DNA from: Tretioscincus oriximinensis
Lineage: Eukaryota; Chordata; Lepidosauria; Squamata; Gymnophthalmidae
Reading direction: 5' to 3'
Length of the DNA stretch: 64,000 nucleotides
NCBI GenBank assembly: GCA_022410635.1
Contig: JAJVDF010000771.1
Span: 289,624-353,623, forward strand
Made by a program: the position numbers and the translations under genes. The notes beneath the pieces were generated by a model. That model was not told the DNA's origin and searched no databases. It saw only the letters and a list, made by a program, of their open reading frames with translations. Positions 35,150 through 45,073 of the stretch are shown here, piece after piece; the first letter of the stretch is position 1, and each line of letters starts with the position of its first letter.

Positions 35150-35909
35150 AGAAAGGGGGTCCAGCAGCACCTTAAAGACTAACAGGAAAATGTATAAATT
35201 CTGAAGAAACAGACTCCTAGTCCCTGTATGCACAGACCTCAGTAATGGGTTTTAGGGATCTGTTACAACACACTTATAATTCATTCAGGGATCTATTGAA
35301 ATACACGAGATGTACAAACTGTCGGCCTTTTTTGAACTGAGCCTTATTCTAGGCTATGTATCAGAAAAAGAACCTGCCATCGGTNTCCTTTTCACAGAAG
35401 TGCAGGCTGCAAAAGAGGAGACTGAGAGGAGACGTGATAGCTTCTCTACAAATGCCTGAAGGGCTGCCGCAGGGCAGAGGGATCAGCCTTGTTCTCATNG
35501 GCANATGGAAGGANTAGAAACANTGGGATGAAACTGCAGGGGAGGAGATTCAGATTAGATAGATAAACCAGTNGAACAGTTTGCCACAGGNGGTGGTGAG
35601 TTCGCCTTCACTGGAAGTCTTCAAACAGAGGCTGGACAGTCATCTGTCTGGGATGGTTTAATGANTCCTGCATNGAGCAGGGGGTTGGACCNGATGNCCC
35701 TGGAGATCCCTTCCAACTCTATGATTCTACTCCCCAATAGGGCCTGCCATAGTCTACACTGANGGGCAGATGGTGGCTCCTTATTCCAAAGTATAGTTCC
35801 AAAAGAGGATCGATGCAGAAAGGGCCTTAGGCTACAAAAGCTCTTGCTATCAACTTTTTTTTCCTGTTAGTCGCTAAAGTGCTACTAGATACTCTTGCTG
35901 GAAATTCTG
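35150..35909. mobile_element. second fold-back element enclosing a CR1 fragment
   Basis: The left end has CCAGCAGCACCTTAAAGACT and AACAGGAAAA. The right end has TTTTCCTGTTAGTCGCTAAAG and TGCTACTAGATACTC, its inverse. This is a different subfamily of the GTTAGTCTTTAAGGTGCTGC type. A CR1 3' end (35395-35725) lies between the arms. Confidence 0.55.
35395..35725 (+). repeat. CR1 LINE 3' end fragment
   Basis: The text GAGGAGACTGAGAGGAGACG, TTTGCCACAGG, GTCTTCAAACAGAGGCTGGA, GGGGGTTGGACC and CCCTTCCAACTCTATGATTC is the classic CR1 3' terminus, ending in ATTCTA. It carries many ambiguous bases. Confidence 0.88.
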
Positions 35910-35918
35910 ATCCACATT

Positions 35919-36228
35919 AGAAGAAGAAGAAGAACTGTGTTCTTATACTCCGCCTTTCTCACCTTTTCAAAGGGATTCAAAATGGGTTACAAAGGCATTT
36001 TTGTCAGAAGGCTCACATTCTATCTTCCCCACCAGGCTATGGTGGTTCCCATGTATCTACTTGCAGTCAGTTGCAATTTCTTGCAATTCATGCTTTCGAA
36101 TAGCTGGGTTGGCTAGAGCTACAGGCTAGTGGGAGGTGCTCACCCCTCCCCACGTCCCACACAGGGCTTCCAAACCCCATCTCCCACATGAGAGACGGAT
36201 TCCTAAGCGACTGAGCCATTCGTGCCTG
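35919..36228 (-). repeat. type-B SINE, near full length
   Basis: The plus strand runs from the (AGA)n tail through AACTGTGTTCTTATACTCCG, the body and CACGTCCCACACAGGGCTTC, to the head GGATTCCTAAGCGACTGAGC and GTGCCTG. CATTA on both sides may be a short target duplication. Confidence 0.88.
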
Positions 36229-36597
36229 CATTAATACCACTAGTTCTTTTAATTTACCGGTAACTGAAAAGGCAGCAACTTTAACTGAGGAAGCTTGCGA
36301 TTTAAGGCCGTACTTTCAGATGACTTGATATAAACTATGAAAAACACTGTACTTTGCCAGGTTTTCAAAGAACTAGAATGCAATATTCCGAAATTATAAT
36401 CACACTGCATGTTCTAGGTTACATTTGTCAAATTCTGTCAAGAGCCACCTGCTGTACAAACTGCATTCTAAGAAGTCCTGATAGGCTTTCACGGTCACAG
36501 CTCATATCAAGAGTTACCCAGCTGACAGAATGATATGTGGAGCAATGNTAAGGAAACAAGCTCAGTGATGTTAAATGCCAGCCACTATTTTCATTAC

Positions 36598-36834
36598 TTT
36601 ATTTGTTTATTTGTATTTATATCCTGCCCTATACCCAAAGGTCAAAGGCAGGCCAACCATAAGGGGGCGCACATAGCTTTTTCTTGCTTCCTCCACAACA
36701 GACCTCCTTGGAGTAGNGCGGGGCTGAGAGAGTTCTAAAGAACTGTGACTGACCCAGAGTCACCCAGCAGGCTTTCGTGGAGGAGTGGGGAATCGAATTG
36801 GGAGGCAACCAGGTAAGAGTCCAACACTCTAACC
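36598..36834 (-). repeat. Sauria-type SINE
   Basis: This reverse copy has tail (TTTA)n, ATATCCTGCCCTATACCC, centre AGAGTCACCCAGCAGGC and head remains AGTCCAACACTCTAACC. It is somewhat degraded, with a G-rich start of the middle block. Confidence 0.85.
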
Positions 36835-37090
36835 TCAATATTGTCTATTGCAGTACAATAGACTCTGCAGTAGCAAACAAGCTACTTCATTGGACCACAA
36901 TTGTTTTTACTCTTCCCACGAAAGCAGAACGCAGCACAAAAGAAAGCAGCCACGCTCAACCGTATATACTTGTATAGACACCTCTTAAATACCGTCTTTC
37001 AAGACTGGAAGCCAAATGTTGCAGTTGTAAAGGAGGCCTTCCAGCCTTAATCATTTTCATCATAGTAGCTTTTCTTAATTTATAAATTCA

Positions 37091-37092
<2 letters not shown>

Positions 37093-37170
<78 letters not shown>

Positions 37171-37184
37171 GATGATGATGATCC
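37093..37184. repeat. (ATT)n microsatellite
   Basis: About 26 uninterrupted ATT units are followed by four GAT units. The long asparagine run in a minus-strand frame is an artefact of this tract. Confidence 0.97.
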
Positions 37185-37428
37185 AGAATGTCACATTTTG
37201 CAACAGACTGCCTACATTCTTCAAACTTTTTATGAGCATATGGAGGAGGAAGTAGATCATTCAGGGCTTGATTCAGTAGACAAAGTAAAACTCTGCTTTA
37301 CGAGCTCCCACTTTATGAGTTGACATCTTTACAAATACTCAGATTCAAAATCTCAAAATGTATCAAAATCCACTTTATGGATCCCTACTTTACATCAAAA
37401 ATTTAGTCCTAATTAGCGTGTAAAGTCG

Positions 37429-37499
37429 GAGGCTGAAGCAAGTACAAATATAGTAAAGAAAATCTTATAGTACATGTTTCTTGTACTTGCTTCAGCCTC
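37429..37499. repeat. 19-bp perfect hairpin
   Basis: GAGGCTGAAGCAAGTACAA at 37429-37447 is the exact inverse of TTGTACTTGCTTCAGCCTC at 37481-37499, with a 33-nt loop. It lies in a COX6C intron. Confidence 0.85.
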
Positions 37500-37866
37500 A
37501 GTGGAATTGTTTAGACTCCAAAGCCCACTTTCCCTTACATGAAACTATTTTTATGAAAATTGTAAATAGGTCTATTTTGGGGCAGTTCAAGATTGCACCA
37601 TGAATATAACAAACATGCTACATTTTTCCAATTTTCCCTATATGTGCTAGTACGAATGTGCATTTGAAAAAAAATATATCCAGAAATTAATTTCTTTCAT
37701 TTTGAAGTTTTAGTAAGGCATCAATACAGCTGCTAAAAGTACTTAATATGAACCAAGAGACAGATCTGTATTATTTTGGTTTTAAAAAAAACTCCATATA
37801 TAAATTTTGATTTTATAATTAAGGAATTAATTTCTCTCATGATTTCTCATCACATCAATATCTTAC

Positions 37867-37980
37867 CTTATATGAAAATGCAACCACAGTGCTACAGATT
37901 ACACTTATTATAAGGTGTTTTTGCATTCGCTTGGCCAGAAGACCTCTCATTTGCGGCCTGGCCAGCAAAGCAGAAGACAT
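37867..37980 (-). CDS. COX6C: COX6C first coding exon (start codon)
   Basis: On the minus strand, acceptor TTTATTCCTTAG (37996-37995) is followed by 14 nt of 5' UTR and ATG at 37980. The exon encodes MSSALLARPQMRGLLAKRMQ, then KHLIISVICSTVVAFSYK, and ends at donor GTAAGA in phase 0. It holds the basic N-terminus and the single hydrophobic transmembrane span (LIISVICSTVVAF) of cytochrome c oxidase subunit 6C in the inner mitochondrial membrane. Joined to the next exon the protein is 77 aa, close to the usual 75-76. The ATG is the only in-frame start after the splice site. Confidence 0.96.
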
Positions 37981-38052
37981 GTTGATATTTTTTCCTAAGG
38001 AATAAAGAAAAAATATGGTAAAAAGTCACCTACTTTATTGAGCTCAACAACA

Positions 38053-38320
38053 ATTTATTATTTATTTATTATTTATTTATTTGTACTTATATCCCACCCT
38101 ATACCCAAAGGTCTCAGGGCAGCCTTCCATAGGGTGGCACACATAGCTTTTGTTGCTTTCTCCACAACAGACACGCTCTGGAGTAGGTGGGGCTGAGAGG
38201 GTTCAAAGAACTGNGACTGGCCCAAGGTCACCCAGCTGGCTTCACGGANGAGTGGGGAATCGAACCAGGGGACTACCAGATAAGAGTCCCACATTCTAAC
38301 CACAACACCAAACTGGCTCT
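38053..38320 (-). repeat. Sauria-type SINE, near full length
   Basis: The plus strand runs (ATTT)n, ATATCCCACCCTATACCC, CACATAGCTTTTGTTGC, CACAACAGACACGC, GGCCCAAGGTCACCCAGC, GGGGAATCGAACC and the head CACCAAACTGGCTCT. Confidence 0.92.
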
Positions 38321-38989
38321 CACACCAAACAAAATTACACACATCACAAAATGATTTAAAAGTACCCAGTCCCCCAAAATCAAAATCAATTGCTTAAATC
38401 CCACTTGACTAAGCAGAGTTTGGATTCTGCATATCATTATCACCTAAAATACTCGTTCTCAGATTTGCANCAAATGCACGATCAAGTCTTTCTACATTTA
38501 TTTCTTTTCTTTGCCCCCAATTTTAATTTTATTATTTAAGCTTTTGAAAGTAGGCAGTTCTGCATGAACAGTGTTGTGAAATGTTCAAAGATTTTGCTTT
38601 AACACTTTTTGTTCAACTCACAATTTTGTTACTGAAGACTCAAACATACATCCATGTTTCTATACTACAGAATGCCACGAGTTTGGCTGGATAAGCTACG
38701 GTACCTTAAGCAGGTCGGTAAGGAAGAGACTTATTAGGATGCAGTCAAACTGTTCTTGTATGTGTGTGGAAGGGTTGTACAATATGGACAATGCAAAAAA
38801 ATGTATGAACATATAATCCATGTGCTTGCTACTGAAATCTCTAACTGTAGAATAAATCATATAGATAACTTGCAGGAAGGAAAAGATTGCAAGCAAAAAT
38901 GAAAATCAGGCTAGGGTGTGAATTCATGAAATTAAGATTCATTTTCCAAATGTAAACTCCTGTTAGCCAAAAGGGTGAAGTAGATTGTA

Positions 38990-39370
38990 TATAGAAGGAG
39001 AAGAAGGAGAAGGAGAAGGAGGAGAATGAGAAGCTGAAGGTGAAGAAGGAGAAGAAGAAGAAGAAGAAAGAAGAACTGGGTTCTTATATCCCGCTTTTCT
39101 CACCTTTTTCAAAGTGACTCAAAGCGGCTTACAAGGGTATTTTGCCCAAAGGCTGACATTCTATCTTCCCCACCAGGCACTGGTGGTTCCCATGTATCTA
39201 CTTGCAGTCAGTTGCNATTTCTTGCAGTTCCTGCTTTCGAATAGCTGGGTTGGCCAGAGCTACAGGCTAGTGGAAGGTGCTCANCCCTCCCCACGTCCCA
39301 CACAGGGCCTCCAAANCCGGTCTCCCAGGTGAAAGGGAGGCTCCTTAGCGACTGAGCCATCCGCGCCTGC
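38990..39370 (-). repeat. type-B SINE with expanded GAA/GGA tail
   Basis: The first 87 bp are a GAAGGA/GAGAA purine tract. The SINE follows from AACTGGGTTCTTATATCCCG to the head CGACTGAGCCATCCGCGCCTG. The SINE head ends against the COX6C CpG island. Confidence 0.9.
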
Positions 39371-39608
39371 TCAAGAGCTCGCCATGCCGCCTGGGGGGAC
39401 CAGGAAAGGGGGCCTGAGGGGCGCCGGTGCAGCAGCTGCGCNGTAAAGGGCGTCGCCATGGAGACTGGGGCCCTGTGGCTCTTAACTGCAGCCGCCGCCT
39501 CCTTCCTTCGCCTTCCCCGTGAGGGCCGCTTCGCCGCCGCTCTGCCTGCAGGGGTGGGGACTGGGAACGGGGCGACTCGGCGCAGAGAAACACCCAGAAG
39601 ATACTCAC

Positions 39609-39713
39609 GCTGGACACAGCAGCCCAAAGACACGAGAATGACGCGCCGTCCGCCGAGCTCCGTCCGCTCCCCGTCACCTTCAAAAGTGCGCAGTTCTTCC
39701 TTCCGCGACCGTC
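39609..39713 (-). other. COX6C: COX6C non-coding exon 1 (donor placed, start uncertain)
   Basis: On the minus strand TGTGTCCAGC|GTGAGT gives a strong donor at 39608, inside the CpG island and 1.6 kb upstream of the ATG exon acceptor. The transcription start is not visible. The right boundary given here is a guess, set just inside an NRF-1-like site. The family normally has a short non-coding first exon. Confidence 0.6.
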
Positions 39714-39725
39714 TGCGCGTGCGCC
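39714..39725. promoter_or_regulatory. NRF-1-like site
   Basis: TGCGCGTGCGCC matches the reverse complement of the NRF-1 consensus YGCGCAYGCGCR at 11 of 12 positions. It lies about 105 bp upstream of the exon 1 donor on the minus strand. Confidence 0.5.
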
Positions 39726-39882
39726 CTACGCCTTCCCGGGCCNGGCTACCTACGGCGAGCCGCTGGGCCCAAAGTTATTCGGCAGCGGACAAGGCGAGCC
39801 AGGAAGCGCGCGGAGGGTAGCGTCCCGCTGTCACGCGCGCGACGGAGCGCGACAATCGTAAGAAGCGGTGCGCCAGGCTGTG

Positions 39883-39894
39883 TGCGCGTGCGCA
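39883..39894 (-). promoter_or_regulatory. NRF-1 consensus site
   Basis: The minus strand reads TGCGCACGCGCA, a full match to YGCGCAYGCGCR. NRF-1 drives many nuclear genes for mitochondrial proteins, so this fits a COX6C promoter. Confidence 0.6.
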
Positions 39895-40144
39895 TAGGTG
39901 CGCGCAACAAAAGGAATTGCGGTGCGGGCTCCGGACGGCAACAATGCGTGGATGGGGAAATGCTTTTATTTATTTATTTATTTTCATTTTATCGTGAGAA
40001 ATGCAGCCTAAAGAAAACGTTCCTCAGTTGCAACCACAACAAAAAAAGGAGGCGAATAACAAACCAAATAAATGATAGACCGAAGGCGGCCGAGCAGCTC
40101 CCGGGTTTCCATCTTGCAGCAGCATCCTGGGCTGCGTCCCCACG

Positions 40145-40250
40145 CGTCACGGGTTCATTCCGCTATAACCGGATATTCCACAGTAAGGCACTGGGGGGAC
40201 GGATGTGCTCCATGCTTTATTGTGGGATATCCAGTTACAGACCCAACACT
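40145..40250. repeat. fold-back repeat
   Basis: The left half (CGGGTTCATTCCGCTATAAC, GGATATTCCACAGTAAGGC) is roughly the inverse of the right half (GCTTTATTGTGGGATATCC, AGTTACAGACCCAACAC), with a loop of about 25 bp. Confidence 0.65.
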
Positions 40251-40394
40251 TCCCTTCCATTGTGATGAGTCCCAGGCAATGCTCTGTTTACATGGGTTGA
40301 GCATAGTTCCGATGCAGTCCAGATTATTTCCTTCGCAGTGGTGCTTGGTCTGGTCTCCCGTCCTCAGCCCTATCACTGTAGGCTTCCCCATCTT

Positions 40395-40520
40395 GGGGCC
40401 CGTCCCCACTGAGCCTTCTTGGCTATATCTCAGAGTAGGAATGTGCCATCTACATGCTAGTGTAGGCTATGGCAGGCCCCGAATGGGGCCTGCCACAGCC
40501 TACACTGGCATGTGGATGAC
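40395..40520. repeat. fold-back repeat, same family as 45881-46062
   Basis: It shares CCCCACTGAGCCTT, ATCTCAGAGTAGGAATGTGC, TAGTGTAGGCTATGGCAGGC and TGGCATGTGGATGACC with the copy at 45881-46062. The centre GGCAGGCCCCGAATGGGGCC is nearly a perfect palindrome. The distal right arm is missing. Confidence 0.75.
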
Positions 40521-40532
40521 CAAGGTCTTGGG

Positions 40533-40730
40533 ACAGCCAACCAAAGGGTGCATAGCTTTTGTTGCTTTCTCCACAACCGACACCCTGTGAAGTATGTGGG
40601 GCTCAGAGAGTTCTAAAGAACTGTGACTGGCCCAAAGTCATCCAGCTGGCTTTCATGGAGGAGTGGGGATTCGAACCGGGAGACTCCCGGATGCAAGTCC
40701 AGCACTCAAACCACGACACCAAACTGGCTC
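40533..40730 (-). repeat. Sauria-type SINE, 3'-truncated
   Basis: The tail and part of the 3' block are missing. The copy starts near AGGGTGCATAGCTTTTGTTG and continues to the head AACTGGCTC. It abuts the preceding fold-back repeat. Confidence 0.85.
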
Positions 40731-42410
40731 TAAGGTGGGACCGATAGGAATAACGGGAATCCCAAATGCCAGCCATTTGCAAAATTAAGTCTTTCTGATT
40801 GGCAGCAGCAATTCTAAATATATGTGCCACATAAAATGCCCTGAATGAGAAGTTTTTTAAAATATAAACGTAAATTTCTTCATTTTTTTCCTCACTTTTC
40901 TCCCTTAATAGCAAGATTGAGGATTGCTCTAAACCTTTAAATTCTAGTCTACAAAATAACAGGTTTCAGTCTAATTGGGATAATGTTTAAGGAACTTCCC
41001 ACCCCTATTCGTATTTCATTGAAGCCCATGTCATCTTCCCCCGTGTTTTGAATTTTTTTTTATATTAAGATTATTTCAATATAGCAGCATTATTAAAAGT
41101 GAGCCTGAGAATAACTTTTCAAAAGTGTTAATAGGGTTAGAAAATCCACATGCTGCCAGGTGTAGAAGTTTCAAAGCAGTGTGTTTTCTTTACCAAAATA
41201 TAATGAAGGGGCTAGAAATAGAATCAGCTTGGAATGATTTGTCTCTCAATAAATGAGCGGGTGCCGTTTTGTAGTATAAATTATCTGGTCTTGCCAAGTC
41301 TTTGAATAAGTGTATTTGGTGAGTCAGTTTTTCCATAAAGGAACTGAACTGATACCTAAAACGTAGACTGAAAGTATTCCTTGCTTAAGGAATTTCTTAA
41401 AACGTGATCTGAATTAACTGTACATTAAATTTCTTCTGCAGCAGCGAGTCTAGAAAGATTAATGAAGAAATGCTCTAGGATTAGGATGTGAAGAAAATGG
41501 TTAGATTGTTATTATTTTGTTATACTTGGTTCCAGAAGTGAAAGACTCCCACAAGGCTTTATTGATGTTGAAAATATCTTACATCTTTGTGGCAACTCCA
41601 TCAATATAGGTGGAAGAAAAAGATTACAGACGAAACAGAACGCTAACAAGTGAATTTGAAAAAATATTATTTTCTTTATTTTTAATACACTATATCTGAA
41701 TAAGGTTTCAGGTACAAAAGTTAAAATCACACATAACATATTACAGAACGTAGAAAAAAGATAAGCAATATATAGGTCTGAAATTAACCACATTTTAAAA
41801 AAATGAACAGTATAATGGGTGTAATAAATAATATCTATATATATCCTTAATATCTGAAGCAGTTGGGCTATATCTGGCATAGTTGCATTTAATAACCTAG
41901 GGAAAGCTTTGAAGAGAAGTTACCATAACTTCTAAAACTTCTAACTGCCTGAACCTGCATGTGCTACTTCTGAACAATAATGTATTTTCTGTTCATGATC
42001 AGTTCTGAAATCACTTCACATCTGATATATTAAATGGGTTCCATGGAGCAGTCAGTGTAATAGAGTTTTCTTCTCCCTTTTCTGTTTTAATGTTGAGAAA
42101 TCCTGGAGAGGATGGACAGATATTGAGGGGCAGAATCAGACTATATTTGAAGTTGTCTGTCTCAAGAAGCGAGTTGTACTAAGAAGCTGTGGTCACCCCA
42201 AGGCTCCACTTTGTAATTTATTGACTTTGTAATTATATATTTTTTAATGCCCTTGTAATTGTACTTTTATAATTTGTAGGATGTCTTTGAATTTACACTC
42301 GAAACTAATTATAATCGATGCTGAAATTCCTGTAATAATAATTGCCTAAAATTATTATGAAGAAGATGGAATATATTCACCAAAATCAATAAGGCGTAAG
42401 CTGTTCATTG

Positions 42411-42505
42411 GTAGGCTGACCAAGTGACCCCTTTTGGGGTGCCTCCCAGTTTTTTCTGAGGAACGTTTTTTTCAAAAAAAGGGGGTTTTTTTCAAATTTT
42501 TTCCC
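42411..42505 (+). repeat. half of a TAGGCTGACC fold-back element
   Basis: The stretch from GGTAGGCTGACCAAGTGACC through GGGGTGCCTCCCAG and TTTTTTCTGAGGAA matches the left arm of the elements at 49907-50117 and 58047-58255. The inverse arm is not present. Confidence 0.65.
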
Positions 42506-42619
42506 TTGGAAAAGCAGCAGAATCCAAAGAAGAAGTCTTTGCAATTGATGGGCCATTGTTTTAAGACAGAGTGTCGAACTAGATAGGCTCTGTCACAATT
42601 CAACAGGTAAGAATCGCAC

Positions 42620-42870
42620 AACCGCTAAGAGCTGGTCTTCCACCTGAGAGATCTGGTTTCAAAGCCCTATGCTAGTCATAGAGAGGTGTGAGTGCTCTCT
42701 ACTGGCCTACAACTCTAATCAACTCAGCTATTTGGAAAAAAATAGATTTACAATCTACATTTCAATTAGATAAATGAGTACCACCATTAACCTGGTGGTG
42801 AAGATTGAATAAATGTAAGCCTTTGGGTGACAATTAACCTTGCAAGCTGCTCTGAGTCCCTTCAGGTGAG
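42620..42870 (+). repeat. type-B SINE, degraded
   Basis: CCACCTGAGAGATCTGGTTTC, AAAGCCCTATG, AGAGGTGTGAGTGCTCTCTAC, ATCAACTCAGCTATTTGG and CCTTTGGGTGACAATTAACC follow the order of the family. It is joined directly by a CR1 tail. Confidence 0.75.
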
Positions 42871-42874
42871 AAGG

Positions 42875-42980
42875 GTTCCGACTGCCCTGGTGCACCTGGT
42901 GGGCCTCTGTGTGAGACAGAATGCTGGACTAGATGGGCTGTGGCCTGATCCAGTATGGCTCTTCTTATGTTCTTAAGGGT
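42875..42980 (+). repeat. CR1 LINE 3' fragment
   Basis: GTGGGCCTCTGTGTGAGACAG, AATGCTGGACTAGATGGGC, TGGCCTGATCCAGTATGGC and TCTTCTTATGTTCTTA form the terminal CR1 block. Confidence 0.88.
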
Positions 42981-43439
42981 GGGGTGCAAAAACCAGGTTC
43001 TTCTTTCTTTTACCCCACTCAACCTGCAAAAGCAAAAGCACCAAGATATAACATCCCCCAAACATAATTCCTGAGAACCCACAGGCCCTGAACTCAGTGG
43101 AGCCAATATCTCTTCTATTGTCATAACTCTGAAATATCTTTTCCAGTAATCTTCTCTGAGAAGTGTTGCCGGCCAATTGTCCATGTTAATTTATTTCAAC
43201 AGTAGCTGTAAATTCAAACTTTTTTCACCACACTCAGCACTAGATTTTTGGCATCCCTGTGAACAAATGGGGAGGGAGAACAAAACCACAGCATTAATAT
43301 ATTATGACAAATCACACTTGGTAGGAAAGCACAAGGCGTAAGCAAATACTTCTGAGGGATATGCATGTTACAAAACTTTTGTAAAGATACATTATTAAGT
43401 CAATCTATCTTGTCTAAAAGTCACAAGTCCAAGTAAATT

Positions 43440-43814
43440 ATTGTCCTTTATTATGGACTACTGCATCTACCAAAAAGTGAAAATGAAAACCAGGAGAAAC
43501 TATTATTCTGGAGCAAATTCTTACAACAGGGCCTAAGAAAGGATGGTCGGAATCCCTGACCATACTAACTTTGAATTTTGATAAAAGAGAAAGAAGATCT
43601 GAAAGAACTCAGGTTTCAAAGTTGGACTTCAGAAGAACAGACTCAGAAGGAGGAGTACCAGTGGCTGGGCAGAAATGCCCTAGAAGAATGGGAGAAGTTG
43701 CAAAAGGAGTGGCTGAAGGCAAAATCTTTAATTCTCCCTAAAAGAAGGAAGAACGGTAAGCACCTAAAGAAACCAGGGTGGATGAACACAGAACTTAATA
43801 ACTTGTAAATTCCA
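43440..43814 (+). pseudogene. CR1-like LINE ORF2 fragment
   Basis: The frame at 43578-43808 reads KELRFQSWTSEEQTQKEEYQ, then EEWEKLQKEWLKAKSLILPK and KKPGWMNTELNNL. This has the order of the ORF2 segment after the endonuclease in CR1-type LINEs (W-L-K, then ILPKxxKxxKxxxKPxWMNxEL). The upstream CCCTGACCATACTAACTTTG fits the preceding DH-N-F block. The reading is cut by a Penelope-like insertion at 43815. It is a dead fragment. Confidence 0.6.
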
Positions 43815-44069
43815 TTTTATAGAAATAGCCGTGTTAGTCTAGTAGAAAGTCCAGTAAAGGAGCTAGCAGAACTTTGAGACTAACTTGAGAAAAGTGGGTG
43901 GCATAAGCTTTCGTAGACAGGTCTACTTCTTCAGATGCATCTGAAGAAGTAGATGTGTCTACNAAAGGTTATCTACTTCTTCAGATGCATCTGAAGAATT
44001 AACTTGTCTACGAAAGCTTATGCCACCCACTTTTCTCAAGTTAGTCACAAAGTGCTGCTAGCTCCTTTG
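43815..44069 (-). mobile_element. Penelope-like palindromic element
   Basis: It is almost wholly a palindrome: the left arm TAGAAATAGCCGTGTTAGTC to AGACAGGTCTACTTC is mirrored by GTCTACGAAAGCTTATGCC to CTAGCTCCTTTG. The centre holds two copies of CTTCAGATGCATCTGAAG. The 12-bp direct repeat TTGTAAATTCCA at 43803-43814 and 44070-44081 flanks it exactly. Confidence 0.78.
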
Positions 44070-44084
44070 TTGTAAATTCCAGTA

Positions 44085-44326
44085 TTTCTCCAACCTCCCA
44101 TTTCCATTGTATCTCGTCCAAATGAAGGTGGCACAATAACTATAAAGAGGTGCATCTTCAAGGATCTTCTAAAGGAATATAATGATGACTGATGAAGCTC
44201 CAGGGAGAGACTATTCCATAGTCTGGGGGCAACCACCGAGGAGGCCCCAGCTTGCGTTCCCACTCCAGTTGCTGTTGAGAGGGGTGGTAGAACCAGGAGA
44301 TCCTGCCTTGCAGATCTTAAGGAACA
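44085..44326 (+). repeat. LINE 3' region (L2/CR1-type), left part
   Basis: The text GAAGCTCCAGGGAGAGACTA, TTCCATAGTCTGGGGGCAAC and CACCGAGGAGGCCCCAGC, down to CAGATCTTAAGGAACA, belongs to an abundant reptile LINE-derived repeat. It is split by a 747-bp insertion and resumes at 45074. Confidence 0.65.
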
Positions 44327-45073
44327 CACCAATCAGAGAAAAAGGGGGGATTCTGGTAAATACTATTCCAACCGAGAAAAATACCAGAAGTAGCTCAGAA
44401 CAAGCACAACAGCTTGTGATTCAAATTTAAATATACAGAAATCTATCAAATGAAAACCAGTGCTATATAGNTAATCTAATATCGACATGTGAGATTATAC
44501 AATCATTTTATAAACATGAAACAATGTGAACAAATGTAGGCTATTCCATTCCCAGTTAATCGGGAATTTCACCCAGGCTTCTTCTGGCCCGTCAGATATG
44601 TAACAACAAGCCTAAGTAGGCTGAAACAGATGACTCTTATGGGGGGAGGGGGTGAAAACCAGTTTTTGGGATGCCTCCTGGTTTTTTTCTGAGGAAAAAA
44701 NTAATAAAAAGCAAAAGAAATTTTGAAAAAAAATATTTTTTTGAAAATATTTTTTTCTGAAAAAACTGGGAGGCACCCCAAAAACGGGTTTTCAAACCCC
44801 CCCCCAGGGGTCATCTGGTCAGCCTACAAAAGGCACTGCTTAACAATAGACAATTAAATGTCGTAATCAAAAATTATTTGGAACCCCGAGACCGAGCATA
44901 AAAAAGTGAGTCTCTGTTGCTAACACTGCTCAAATAGTCTTCAATGATCTCACATGTCGATATTATATGATGTATATAGCACTGGTTTTCATTTGATGGA
45001 TTTGTGTATATTTAAATTTGAATCACAAGCTGTTGTGCTTGTTATGAGCTACTTCTGGTATTTTTCTTTGTTG
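44327..45073. mobile_element. fold-back insertion with 120-bp arms
   Basis: Inverted arms at about 44374-44495 and 44948-45070 share AAATACCAGAAGTAGCTC, AAGCACAACAGCTTGTGATT, CAAATTTAAATATACA and AATATCGACATGTGAGAT. The 14-bp direct repeat GATCTTAAGGAACA at 44313-44326 and 45074-45087 flanks the whole insertion, which sits in a LINE. Its own loop carries a second fold-back element at 44616-44827. Confidence 0.72.
44616..44827. mobile_element. TAGGCTGACC fold-back element
   Basis: The arms run from GTAGGCTGAAACAGATGAC to GGTGAAAACCAGTTTTTGG and return as CAAAAACGGGTTTTCAAACC to GGTCATCTGGTCAGCCTAC. The loop is AT-rich. It is nested inside the 44327-45073 insertion. Confidence 0.75.

Larger units (their letters stand above)
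37995..39608 (-). other. COX6C: COX6C first intron (1.6 kb)
   Basis: The intron separates the non-coding first exon from the ATG exon. It holds a Sauria-type SINE (38053-38320), a GAA/GGA tract (38990-39076) and an adjoining type-B SINE (39077-39370). The GC content rises sharply from about 39360 into the promoter CpG island. Confidence 0.82.
39371..39960. promoter_or_regulatory. COX6C: CpG island, COX6C promoter
   Basis: About 590 bp of GC-rich sequence with frequent CG dinucleotides stands out from the AT-rich surroundings. It contains GC-rich and GAAG/CTTCC (ETS-like) boxes and lies at the 5' end of COX6C on the minus strand. No second gene starting to the right is visible, so divergent transcription is possible but unsupported. 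Open frames through it on both strands reflect its base composition. Confidence 0.85.

Noticed and set aside
37075..37260. Poly-asparagine frame on the minus strand
   Set aside because: It is the translation of the (ATT)n microsatellite.
39345..39683. Long frames on both strands in the CpG island
   Set aside because: GC-rich DNA has few stops. The frames run through a promoter and non-coding exon and resemble no protein I know.
42834..43184. Minus-strand frame near 43 kb that could be an exon
   Set aside because: Its right half is antisense to a CR1 tail (42875-42980), and no splice signals frame the rest.
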